A DNA stretch of 19,443 nt from JAZKJD01 sp040384585 (GTDB lineage Bacteria; Pseudomonadota; Gammaproteobacteria; Diplorickettsiales; Diplorickettsiaceae), in NCBI GenBank assembly GCA_040384585.1, contig JAZKJD010000023.1, positions 1 to 19,443 on the forward strand. The letters are read 5' to 3'. Of the stretch, positions 8,335 to 15,396 are shown piece by piece. Position numbers and translations under genes: made by a program. The notes beneath the pieces were generated by a model that had not been told where the DNA came from, ran no database searches, and saw only the letters and a list, made by a program, of their open reading frames with translations. The first letter of the stretch is position 1. Every line of letters starts with the position of its first letter.

Positions 8335-8356
8335 GATATTTATTTTTTAGAGAAAG

Positions 8357-9580
8357 TTATGAGATGGCTAGCTGCATCATATCAGCATCCAATGAAGAGC
8401 CATAGCTTTTCAATCCAATCATCTCTAGGGCAACTTCCCGGGCTAAGCTATCATCCTCTAAGATGACTTCAATACTCGTCATTGGGCGTGAATGAATCTT
8501 TTCTAACACTTGTTTATTGATGCGGGCAATATCAGTAAAATTAATTTTAGCTTCTAAAAAAGCCTGCACAACAACCTCGTTGGCAGCATTGAGAATGGTC
8601 GTTGCTGACCCTCCTATTTTGATGGCCTGATACGCTAAATTCAAACAAGGATAACGTGCTTCATCAATGGCTTGAAAGTCAAGTCGTGCCATCTCTAGCA
8701 GATCGAAACGGGACGCTGAATTTGCCAATCGTTCTGGCCAAGCCAATGCATAAGAAATAGGGTGTAGGCTATCGGGGCTAATGAGTTGTGCCGAGCAACT
8801 ACCATCCCGATACTCTAGTAATGAATACACGATACGCTGCGGATGTAGAATGACATAAATCTGTTCAAGCGTTAAGCCAAATAAAAAATAAGCTTCGATA
8901 ACTTCAAAGCCTTTATTCATCAATGTGGCAGAATCAACACGAGTTTTTTTCTCCATCGTCCAATTAGGATGCTGACAAACTTGCTCGGGTGTCGCTTCTT
9001 CGAGTTGTTCTAAAGGTTTATTATGTAGGGCGCCTCCAGAAGCCGTTAAGATAAGCTTAGAAATTTCTTGATGCGCACACCCTATGCTAGTATTTCTATA
9101 TAAGCACTGAAAAATTGCATTGTGTCCTCTGTCGATAGGCAATAAAAGTGCTTGTGAACGTTTGGCTTCTTCCATCAATAAAGTGCCCGCCATCACTAAC
9201 GCTTCTCTATTGGCTAGCAATACCCGTTTTTTAGCATTAATTGCCGCTAAAGTCGGTAGTAATCCCGCCGCGCCTATAATAGCCGCTATCACCGTATCAA
9301 CTTCGCTGAGACTTGCCACCTCAGTAAGTGCTTTGGAACCAAATAATACCTTTGTTTTTAACGATTGTTCGCGCAAGCGCTGCTGTAGATTTTTTGCAAG
9401 CGGTTCAGTACTCACAACTGCATAACTCGGCATCGTCTGAAGGCATTGTTTAAACAATAATTCAATATTATGGTGCGCGGTTAACGCAATGACGCTAAAC
9501 CGATCTGGATATTGTCTAATAACATCCAAGGTATGGACCCCTATAGAACCGGTTGCACCCAAAATAGTTAAACACTTCAT
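8357..9580 (-). CDS. dxr: Dxr-family protein (DXP reductoisomerase), active-site residues altered
   Basis: By family this is 1-deoxy-D-xylulose-5-phosphate reductoisomerase, the second enzyme of the MEP isoprenoid pathway. The 407-residue frame is intact (E. coli 398). The NADPH-binding GATGSIG (8-14), HPNW (204-207), VDSATLMNKGFE (215-226) and the C-terminal TTILNAANEVVVQAFL all align with E. coli. Key residues are nevertheless changed. The metal-ligand segment is D150-R151-G152-H153 instead of D-S-E-H, so ligand E152 is lost. K125 is R, S254 is R249, H257 is Y252, and the substrate-loop G-P-F-R is G-A-L-H (183-186). D150, H153, the equivalents of H209 and E231, and S181 remain. This looks like a weakened, inactive or repurposed enzyme. 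Its ATG overlaps the cdsA stop by 4 bp. The last ~20 residues (SYGSSLDADMMQLAIS) extend past the usual end. Confidence 0.93.
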   Translation of the reverse strand: MKCLTILGATGSIGVHTLDVIRQYPDRFSVIALTAHHNIELLFKQCLQTMPSYAVVSTEPLAKNLQQRLREQSLKTKVLFGSKALTEVASLSEVDTVIAAIIGAAGLLPTLAAINAKKRVLLANREALVMAGTLLMEEAKRSQALLLPIDRGHNAIFQCLYRNTSIGCAHQEISKLILTASGGALHNKPLEQLEEATPEQVCQHPNWTMEKKTRVDSATLMNKGFEVIEAYFLFGLTLEQIYVILHPQRIVYSLLEYRDGSCSAQLISPDSLHPISYALAWPERLANSASRFDLLEMARLDFQAIDEARYPCLNLAYQAIKIGGSATTILNAANEVVVQAFLEAKINFTDIARINKQVLEKIHSRPMTSIEVILEDDSLAREVALEMIGLKSYGSSLDADMMQLAIS

Positions 9581-10380
9581 GAAGTTAAACCTAGCAATAA
9601 TAAAGATCCCGCAAATACGGGTGCCGCTGCTAATAGACTATCAATACGATCTAAAATACCGCCATGGCCAGGCAATAAGTGGCCACTGTCTTTGAGTCCT
9701 TCTAATCTTTTTAATTGACTTTCAAATAAATCACCTGCAACTGCCGCAAAGCTTGTGAATAAGACGAGAACAACTATTTGCCATAAAAAGGGTTTTTCCC
9801 CTTTAAAACAATATTGTATCAGCATGGCCACAAAAAGAGTCACCAGCAAGCCAATAATTAAGCCCTCCCAAGTCTTTTTTGGACTTAGGGTCGGCGCCAA
9901 TAAATGTTGCCCCCATAAACGACCGCTAACATAAGCAGACGTATCTGCTAACCAAATAACAAGCAACATAAATAGCAAATAAAAGGGTGTCGAATACAAT
10001 ACTTGTAATGCTGCCCAGCATAAGGTCAAAATCAGCCATCCCAAGCTAGCTCGTATATAAATAGGGATAGTAGGCAGTACGGGCTTTGTGTGCGCCCAAA
10101 TCAAATACATAGCGAGCAATAACCAGAAAATCAACCCCATCCATAAGACCCATTGACTAATGGAAATTTTCACTAAGAATAACAAAATAATACACTGGAA
10201 ACCGACATATAAAAGTCTATTTTTACGATCAGTCCAGCTGCTTAATCTAGACCATTCCCACGCAGCAAGCAAAGTAAGAAACGCGGTTATCCCCATAAAA
10301 TAGGGTTGCGATAAGTAAAAAATACCGCCGACTACCAAAGGAATCAATATGAGCGCCGTTATAATTCTAAGCTTAAGCAT
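9577..10380 (-). CDS. cdsA: Phosphatidate cytidylyltransferase
   Basis: CdsA makes CDP-diacylglycerol from phosphatidic acid and CTP in the inner membrane, the precursor of all phospholipids. The 267-residue protein is almost wholly hydrophobic, with about seven to eight membrane segments starting at residue 6. It carries the family signature near its C-terminus (221-248: SQLKRLEGLKDSG, then PGHGGILDRIDS) with the conserved Arg, Lys-Asp and Asp-Arg-x-Asp residues. Its ATG (10,378-10,380) overlaps the end of uppS by 8 bp, and its stop overlaps dxr by 4 bp, so the three genes are probably translationally coupled. PgsA, encoded at 16,102-16,692, uses its product. Confidence 0.96.
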   Translation of the reverse strand: MLKLRIITALILIPLVVGGIFYLSQPYFMGITAFLTLLAAWEWSRLSSWTDRKNRLLYVGFQCIILLFLVKISISQWVLWMGLIFWLLLAMYLIWAHTKPVLPTIPIYIRASLGWLILTLCWAALQVLYSTPFYLLFMLLVIWLADTSAYVSGRLWGQHLLAPTLSPKKTWEGLIIGLLVTLFVAMLIQYCFKGEKPFLWQIVVLVLFTSFAAVAGDLFESQLKRLEGLKDSGHLLPGHGGILDRIDSLLAAAPVFAGSLLLLGLTS

Positions 10381-11125
10381 TTATTTCCGCAAGTTGCTCA
10401 CTCGTATAGCCAAAACGCCGTTCCCGTTGTGAGTAAAATAGTAAAGCCTTCTGTAAGGCCTCTTCATTAAAATCAGGCCATAAGGTCTCTGTAAAATAGA
10501 GTTCTGTATAGGCAAGTTGCCATAAAAGAAAATTGCTAATGCGATATTCACCACTGGTGCGAATTAATAAATCAGGCGGTGGAAGATCAGACAAACTGAG
10601 ATACCTTGCAAATAAATCCTGTGTAATTGCCTCGGATTGCAGAGACCCAGCTTTGACTTGCCTAGCGAGCGCTTGTACCGCCTGAATGATATCCCACTGA
10701 CCGCTATAATCTACCGCAACAATAAGCTTTAGACCGGTATTTTTTACTGTTAATTTTTGAGATTTTTTTATCCACTGGCGTAAAGGTTCTTTAAAACGTT
10801 CCAAACTTCCTACCACTCTTAATTGAACATTATTTTGATTCAATTTTTCTATTTCACCTTTTAAGGTATTAAGAAAAAGTGTCATTAAATTGTTAACTTC
10901 TTGAACAGGTCGTTGCCAATTTTCGCTACTAAATGCAAATAGGGTTAGCACTTCTATCTTCAGTTCGCCGCATTTTTTAACGATTTTTCGAACGACTTTT
11001 AGTCCTTCCTTGTGACCGAGCATGCGCGGTAAATGACGCTGCTTAGCCCAACGACCATTTCCATCCATAATAATAGCAAGATGGCGAGGACACCTCAGTG
11101 AAACAGGGGGGGGAGGGATTAACAT
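10373..11125 (-). CDS. uppS: Undecaprenyl diphosphate synthase
   Basis: This cis-prenyltransferase adds eight isopentenyl units to farnesyl diphosphate to give the C55 lipid carrier for peptidoglycan and O-antigen. The protein is 250 residues. The catalytic aspartate is D21 in IIMDGNGRWAK, and the product-binding segment RTSGEYRISNFLLWQ and ELYFTETLWPDF are conserved. The assigned ATG (11,123-11,125) gives an N-terminus MLIPPPPVSL. It has no visible Shine-Dalgarno sequence, and codons 4-7 contain a run of eight C residues, so the exact start and frame stability deserve attention. A 273-bp gap filled by a palindromic repeat separates it from frr. CdsA overlaps its end. Confidence 0.95.
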   Translation of the reverse strand: MLIPPPPVSLRCPRHLAIIMDGNGRWAKQRHLPRMLGHKEGLKVVRKIVKKCGELKIEVLTLFAFSSENWQRPVQEVNNLMTLFLNTLKGEIEKLNQNNVQLRVVGSLERFKEPLRQWIKKSQKLTVKNTGLKLIVAVDYSGQWDIIQAVQALARQVKAGSLQSEAITQDLFARYLSLSDLPPPDLLIRTSGEYRISNFLLWQLAYTELYFTETLWPDFNEEALQKALLFYSQRERRFGYTSEQLAEINA

Positions 11126-11152
11126 AATATAAAGATCTAGGATGTGTCCACA

Positions 11153-11300
11153 TTAGGGTGTGTTGACAATTGCACGATGACGGCGAAAAAGAATCGCTTT
11201 TCTGCGTTTCGTTACTCACATACGCTGTGTATGCTCCGTTACGATACTCAAAAAACAACGCTTTTTCGCTCATCCTAGCACAATTGTCAACACACCCTAA
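11153..11300. repeat. Palindromic repeat, copy 1 (frr-uppS gap)
   Basis: This is a 148-bp imperfect palindrome. The ends are perfect 20-bp inverted repeats: TTAGGGTGTGTTGACAATTG at 11,153-11,172 and its complement at 11,281-11,300. Inside, the arms continue as GCACGATGACGG on the left and CATCCTAGCACA on the right. The centre is a hairpin CATAC-GCTGT-GTATG. The inner part closely matches the copy at 14,516-14,664, but the terminal arms differ. A short minus-strand frame through it (EYRNGAYTAYVSNETQK) is probably not a real gene. It lies between two genes of one operon. Confidence 0.85.
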
Positions 11301-11319
11301 GCGAAACAGCGTGTAAATT

Positions 11320-11384
11320 TCGAGTCACGTAACACAGCATACGGTACGGTATGTGAATAAAAAACCTATGACCCTCATCGTGCC
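11320..11384. repeat. Partial inverted copy of the palindromic repeat
   Basis: Right beside copy 1, the + strand shows GAGT--CGTAAC--AGCATAC-----GTATGTGA-TAA followed by CCTCATCGTGC. These blocks appear in the same order on the minus strand of copy 1, where they read GAGTATCGTAACGGAGCATA and so on, ending CCGTCATCGTGC. It is therefore about half of the element in opposite orientation. Its hairpin CATAC-GGTACG-GTATG is intact. Confidence 0.65.
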
Positions 11385-11398
11385 GAATGGCTACTATC

Positions 11399-11962
11399 CT
11401 AGACCTGCATAAGTTCCTTTTCTTTACTATTCGCTACTTTTTCTATTTCGGTAATCGCATGATCAGTTATTCTCTGAATCATTTCTTGAGAGCGGCGCTC
11501 TTCATCTTCAGTCATTAATTTTTTCTTTATCAGTTCTTTAAATTGATTGTTGGCATCGCGACGATGATTTCGAATCGAGACACGTGCATCTTCTGCTTCC
11601 TTTTTTACTATTTTATTCATTTCTCGTCGACGTTCTTCCGTTAAAGGGGGCAGAGGAACACGTATAATATTACCCGCAGTCACTGGATTTAAACCTAAAT
11701 CTGACTTGATAATCGCTTTTTCAATAGCGGAAATTAATGTTTTATCCCAAGGCGTCACGACTAATGTCCTAGCATCCGCAACGGTAATACTCGCCACATG
11801 ATTCAAAGGAACTTCTTTATCATATTGAGAAATACGCAGTTGTTCTAATAAACTGGGATGCGCTCTACCGGTACGTAACTTGGAAAGACTAAGTTCCAAG
11901 GCTTCTATCGCTTTTTGCATCCCTTGCTCAGCACTTAACTTTATTGATTCTGTCGTATTCAT
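11399..11962 (-). CDS. frr: Ribosome recycling factor
   Basis: RRF, with EF-G, splits the post-termination ribosome so that it can be reused. The 187-residue protein (family about 185) is conserved throughout: the N-terminal helix, LRTGRAHPSLLEQLRI, YDKEVPLNHVASITVADART, the GLNPVTAGNIIRVPLPPLTEERR segment, and the long C-terminal helices (KEAEDARVSIRNHRRDAN). The ATG at 11,960-11,962 sits 5 bp after the pyrH stop, so it belongs to the rpsB-tsf-pyrH-frr operon. A pair of palindromic repeats follows it, which may affect the 3' end of this operon's transcript. Confidence 0.97.
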   Translation of the reverse strand: MNTTESIKLSAEQGMQKAIEALELSLSKLRTGRAHPSLLEQLRISQYDKEVPLNHVASITVADARTLVVTPWDKTLISAIEKAIIKSDLGLNPVTAGNIIRVPLPPLTEERRREMNKIVKKEAEDARVSIRNHRRDANNQFKELIKKKLMTEDEERRSQEMIQRITDHAITEIEKVANSKEKELMQV

Positions 11963-11967
11963 GATAT

Positions 11968-12699
11968 TTATTCTCCCTTTTGACTTACCAAGGTACCCCT
12001 ACTTTTACCCTGGATAATATCGCGCAATACATTTTTAGATTGAATATTAAAAACCTGTATTGGTAAATTATAATCGCGGCATTGAGAAAAGGCGGCTAAA
12101 TCCATAATACCCAGTTCATCTTCTAAGGCTTTTTGATAACTTAACTGTGAATATAAAATAGCATGCTTATCTTTTTTTGGGTCGGCAGAAAATATTCCAT
12201 CAACATGGGTTGCCTTTAACAATAAGTCTGCGTCTATTTCTATACCGCGTAAGCTAGCCGCCGAATCGGTGCTAACTAAGGGATTACCTGTTCCACCTGC
12301 AAAAATAACAATATACCCTTTCTTTAGGTAACGTACGGCCTTATATCGTTCAAAAAGTGTAGCAATACTTCCCACGGAAATAGACGACATAATTTTTGCA
12401 ACTTTATTACGTTTTTCAATGGCATCCCTTAAGGCAAGGGCATTAATAAGCGTCGCTAGCATTCCTATCTGATCGCCCGTAATACGATCAATACCTATTT
12501 TCTCTAAGGCTGCCCCACGAAAAAGATTTCCCCCACCGATAACAATAGCTATTTGTAACCCTAAATTAGCCACCTCAATGATTTCATCAACGATGGTATT
12601 TAAGACAGCAGGATCAAGCGCTTGAGAAGTTTTTCCATTGAGTGCTTCCCCACTGAGCTTAAGTAGAACACGGTTATACTTGAGAGTGTGTGAAGTCAT
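11968..12699 (-). CDS. pyrH: Uridylate kinase
   Basis: This amino-acid-kinase-family enzyme phosphorylates UMP to UDP with ATP in pyrimidine nucleotide synthesis. The 243-residue length is normal. The N-terminal LLKLSGEAL (12-20), the GGGNLFRG phosphate-binding loop (55-62), the DAIEKRNK segment, the GTGNPLVSTDSAA segment that binds UMP, and the C-terminal VFNIQ are all present. The ATG at 12,697-12,699 is preceded by a good GAGGAA, and one base separates it from the tsf stop. Confidence 0.97.
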   Translation of the reverse strand: MTSHTLKYNRVLLKLSGEALNGKTSQALDPAVLNTIVDEIIEVANLGLQIAIVIGGGNLFRGAALEKIGIDRITGDQIGMLATLINALALRDAIEKRNKVAKIMSSISVGSIATLFERYKAVRYLKKGYIVIFAGGTGNPLVSTDSAASLRGIEIDADLLLKATHVDGIFSADPKKDKHAILYSQLSYQKALEDELGIMDLAAFSQCRDYNLPIQVFNIQSKNVLRDIIQGKSRGTLVSQKGE

Positions 12700-12700
12700 A

Positions 12701-13594
12701 CTATTCCTCAGACGCTTTAACCTGATCCATCACGGCTTTTGCAAAATCTTCCGTTGGTTTTTCAATCCCTTCGCCCACGGCAAAACGAATAAAACGTACC
12801 ACCTTCGCCTGCGATCTTTCAAGCAGTTCTTTTATATGGATAGTTTCATCTTTAACAAAGGATTGTCCTAACAAACTCACTTCATCAAGAAATTTATGGA
12901 TTCTTCCTTCAATCATTTTATCAATAACGGCTTGAGGCTTGCCACTCGCCTGTGCTTGGGCAGTAAAAATTTCTCGCTCTTTTGCGAGCACTTCGTTGGA
13001 AACATCATCGGATGAAATGACTAAAGGATTATTAGCAATAATATGCAGTGCTAAATCCTTAGCCAGCTGCTCATCGCCTCCTTGTAATTCTACAATAGCG
13101 CCTATACGTCCCATGTGCACATAGGCACCTAGCAATGATCCTGACTGAGCAGTGACTAATGCTAAACGCCTAATCTGAATGTTTTCACTTAATTTAGCAA
13201 TCAAATTTTGTCGCTTATTTTCTACGGTCTGTCCTCCTGTTACAGGAGATGCCGTTAAAAGCGATGCGACGGATTCAATTTTTTTATCCAGGGCTAATTG
13301 AGTCACTTCCTCAGCAAACTGCGTAAAATTTTCATCTCGACTTACAAAATCAGTCTCACAATTAATCTCTAAGATAATCGAATACCCTGAATTTGATTTA
13401 ATAAGCACTAAACCTTCTGCTGCAATACGAGCAGATTTCTTTTCTGCTTGAATTTTTCCTGATTTACGCATCGCATCCGCCGCTGCATCGATATCACCCT
13501 CTGCTGCTTCTAACGCTTTCTTACAATCCATCATCCCTGCCCCAGTACGACTACGCAATTTCTGAACGAGTGTTGCTGTTATTGTTGTCGCCAT
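12701..13594 (-). CDS. tsf: Translation elongation factor Ts
   Basis: EF-Ts is the nucleotide exchange factor that returns EF-Tu to its GTP form. The 297-residue length is close to the family norm. The UBA-like N-terminal domain (1-55) carries the signature RTGAGMMDCKKALEAA. The TDFVS motif at 81-85, which contacts EF-Tu, is intact. The two core subdomains and the coiled-coil region follow. The ATG is at 13,592-13,594 with GAGGAA upstream. The gene lies 3 bp after rpsB, the usual pairing. Confidence 0.97.
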   Translation of the reverse strand: MATTITATLVQKLRSRTGAGMMDCKKALEAAEGDIDAAADAMRKSGKIQAEKKSARIAAEGLVLIKSNSGYSIILEINCETDFVSRDENFTQFAEEVTQLALDKKIESVASLLTASPVTGGQTVENKRQNLIAKLSENIQIRRLALVTAQSGSLLGAYVHMGRIGAIVELQGGDEQLAKDLALHIIANNPLVISSDDVSNEVLAKEREIFTAQAQASGKPQAVIDKMIEGRIHKFLDEVSLLGQSFVKDETIHIKELLERSQAKVVRFIRFAVGEGIEKPTEDFAKAVMDQVKASEE

Positions 13595-13597
13595 CTT

Positions 13598-14407
13598 CTA
13601 TTCCTCTTTTTTATCGCTGGACTGAGTCGTTTCCAGGACTTTATCTGAACTCTGCGCATCTTTCTCGGAGGACGTCTCTGCTATTTCCGCTTTTTGCAAT
13701 GGAAGATCCGAAGGATTAGCCGTTTTTGCACGCGCATCTAAAATTGTATCGGCAACCATCTGGGTATAAAGCACAATCGCTCTAGCTGCATCATCATTAC
13801 CTGGAATAATATAATCAATTCCTTCCGGTGAATGGTTGGTATCAAGAACACAAATAACCGGTATTTTTAACTTTTGTGCTTCGCTAATGGCAATATTTTC
13901 ATAGCCTCTATCAATAACAAATAAGGCATCCGGTAAACCACTCATATCCTTAATACCACCCAGACTACGATCCAATTTAAACATTTCTCGTTGTAGGTTC
14001 AGTCCTTCTTTCTTAGTGAGCCTATCAAAACTACCATCTTGGCTTTGTATTTCCAATTCTTTAAGTCGTTTAATCGACTGGCGTATAGTACGGTAATTGG
14101 TCAAAAGACCGCCTAGCCAGCGATGATTAACATAAGGCATACCAGAACGAATGGCCTGCTCTTTAATGACGTCTTGAGCGGCACGTTTTGTTCCTACCAA
14201 TAAAATTTTACTACCGGGTCTTGCCGCAATTTTAGCCACATAGCTAAGGGTCTCCACAATATATTCCCGGGTTTTTTCTAAATCGATAATACTAATCCCA
14301 TTTCTTACACCGTAGATGTAAGATGCCATTTTAGGCTCACGAAAACAGGTACGATGGCCAAAGTGAACCCCAGCCTCAAATAATTGCCTTAATGTTGCTA
14401 TTGCCAC
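13598..14407 (-). CDS. rpsB: 30S ribosomal protein S2
   Basis: S2 is a component of the small ribosomal subunit head. The 269-residue protein has the standard core (about 1-226): LFEAGVHFGHRTCFREPKM, the coiled-coil, NHRWLGGLLTNYRTIRQSI, and PDALFVIDRGYENIAISEA. A Ser/Glu/Lys/Asp-rich tail follows (about 227-269), making it longer than E. coli S2 (241). Similar tails occur in other gammaproteobacteria. The start is a GTG at 14,405-14,407 with GGAG about 12 bases upstream. It leads the rpsB-tsf-pyrH-frr operon, and wrbA is divergent. Confidence 0.96.
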   Translation of the reverse strand: MAIATLRQLFEAGVHFGHRTCFREPKMASYIYGVRNGISIIDLEKTREYIVETLSYVAKIAARPGSKILLVGTKRAAQDVIKEQAIRSGMPYVNHRWLGGLLTNYRTIRQSIKRLKELEIQSQDGSFDRLTKKEGLNLQREMFKLDRSLGGIKDMSGLPDALFVIDRGYENIAISEAQKLKIPVICVLDTNHSPEGIDYIIPGNDDAARAIVLYTQMVADTILDARAKTANPSDLPLQKAEIAETSSEKDAQSSDKVLETTQSSDKKEE

Positions 14408-14787
14408 AATATTCTAATCTCCAAAATTGCTAGACTTACCTAAAATTGTTTACCTACACTAAGGGTAAGTTTCGCTGGGTTGAGCCTCCACCTAAGCAAT
14501 ACCTGAAGACTATTCTAAGAAAGTGTCTTCAAATGCACGATGACGGGAAAAAGTCATCTGTTTTTCTGCGTTTCGCTACTCACATACGTCATGTATGCTC
14601 CGTTTCGATACTCGAAAAATAGAGCTTTTTGACTCGTCCTAGCACATTTGAAGAGACTTTCTAAAACAGCCACCCTCAGATATCTTTATAATAAATAGGT
14701 GTGTGAAATATTCGCTTTTCAGCGCGTTGTTTTATACCATAGAGTCACTCATATAAACAACTCATTCATACTAAACGGAGCCAAACA
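14408..14787. other. Divergent rpsB-wrbA intergenic region (380 bp)
   Basis: The part nearest rpsB (14,408-14,515) would be its 5' leader. It contains a short TTACC/GGTAA hairpin at about 14,450-14,467 and could hold an S2 autoregulatory leader, though nothing decisive is visible. A palindromic repeat occupies 14,516-14,664. The part nearest wrbA (14,665-14,787) has a TATAAT at 14,687-14,692 without a good -35 element. An ACGGAG ribosome site (14,775-14,780) lies 7 bp before the wrbA ATG. I see no gene here. Confidence 0.5.
14516..14664. repeat. Palindromic repeat, copy 2 (rpsB-wrbA gap)
   Basis: This is a 149-bp imperfect palindrome. The terminal arms, TAAGAAAGTGTCTTCAAATG (14,516-14,535) and the right arm 14,645-14,664, pair at 18 of 20 positions. 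The inner sequence closely follows copy 1: GCACGATGACGG, TTTTCTGCGTTTCG, TACTCACATACG, TGTATGCTCCGTT, CGATACTC and TCCTAGCACA occur in the same order. The central hairpin is CATAC-GTCAT-GTATG. The terminal arms differ from copy 1 at 8 of 20 positions, and 7 of these are changed in both arms. Confidence 0.85.
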
Positions 14788-15378
14788 ATGCCCTATATAC
14801 TCGTTCTTTACTATAGCCGCTATGGTGCTGTTGCAAACATGGCGAAGCAGATTGCTAGGGGTGTGGAAGAGGTTACGGGGATAGAAGCTAAAATTCGCAC
14901 GGTGCCTAATGTTTCATCTCTTTCCGAAGCAACAACGCCGGAAATCCCTACAGAAGGCCCGCCTTATGTAACTGTAGAGGATGTGCGAGACTGTGCTGGC
15001 ATCATCTTAGGTAGCCCTACCCGCTTTGGGAACATGGCAGCCCCCTTAAAGCACTTTATTGATAGTCTCAGTGGCTTATGGCTCTCAGGCGCACTCATTA
15101 ACAAACCTGCTGGTTTTTTTTCTTCGACTTCTAGCTTGCACGGCGGACAAGAAACAACCCTCATTAGCATGATGCTTCCACTCATCCATTTAGGAACGCT
15201 AGTCGTCGGTGTACCTTACTCAGAACCGGATTTATCAACCACACAAACGGGCGGAACGCCTTATGGACCTACGCATATGGCAGGCAAGGATAGTCAGAAT
15301 CCCTTAAGTGATGAGGAAAAACGACTTTGTAAGGCGCTGGGTAAGCGAGTAGCCAGCATTGCACTGAAATTATGCTAA
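14788..15378 (+). CDS. wrbA: NAD(P)H:quinone oxidoreductase WrbA
   Basis: WrbA is a flavodoxin-like FMN enzyme that reduces quinones by two electrons and protects against oxidative stress in the cytoplasm. The 196-residue length matches the family. The FMN phosphate loop is at 8-15 (YYSRYGAV), the flavin-contacting SPTRFGNM at 76-83 is intact, and FSSTSSLHGGQETT lies near 111-124. The C-terminal half has the family's PYGPTHMAG segment. The ATG has an ACGGAG ribosome site 7 bp upstream. It stands alone on the + strand, divergent from rpsB and convergent with hda, with only 18 bp between the stop codons. Confidence 0.96.
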   Translation: MPYILVLYYSRYGAVANMAKQIARGVEEVTGIEAKIRTVPNVSSLSEATTPEIPTEGPPYVTVEDVRDCAGIILGSPTRFGNMAAPLKHFIDSLSGLWLSGALINKPAGFFSSTSSLHGGQETTLISMMLPLIHLGTLVVGVPYSEPDLSTTQTGGTPYGPTHMAGKDSQNPLSDEEKRLCKALGKRVASIALKLC

Positions 15379-15396
15379 AGTTCAGCCAAAACTAAT

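Noticed and set aside
9120..9425. 101-codon + strand frame opposite dxr
   Set aside because: It is the antisense shadow of a conserved gene with no ribosome site. The same holds for the other frames opposite bamA, lpxD, tsf, obgE and wrbA.
11043..11273. 76-codon minus-strand frame overlapping uppS and palindromic repeat copy 1
   Set aside because: It reads through the repeat and out of frame through uppS, has no ribosome site, and is explained by the repeat. Kept only as a sign of coding potential in the element.
14408..14515. Possible rpsB autoregulatory leader
   Set aside because: Only weak short stems are visible and no diagnostic motif was recognised, so it is mentioned in the gap description but not called.
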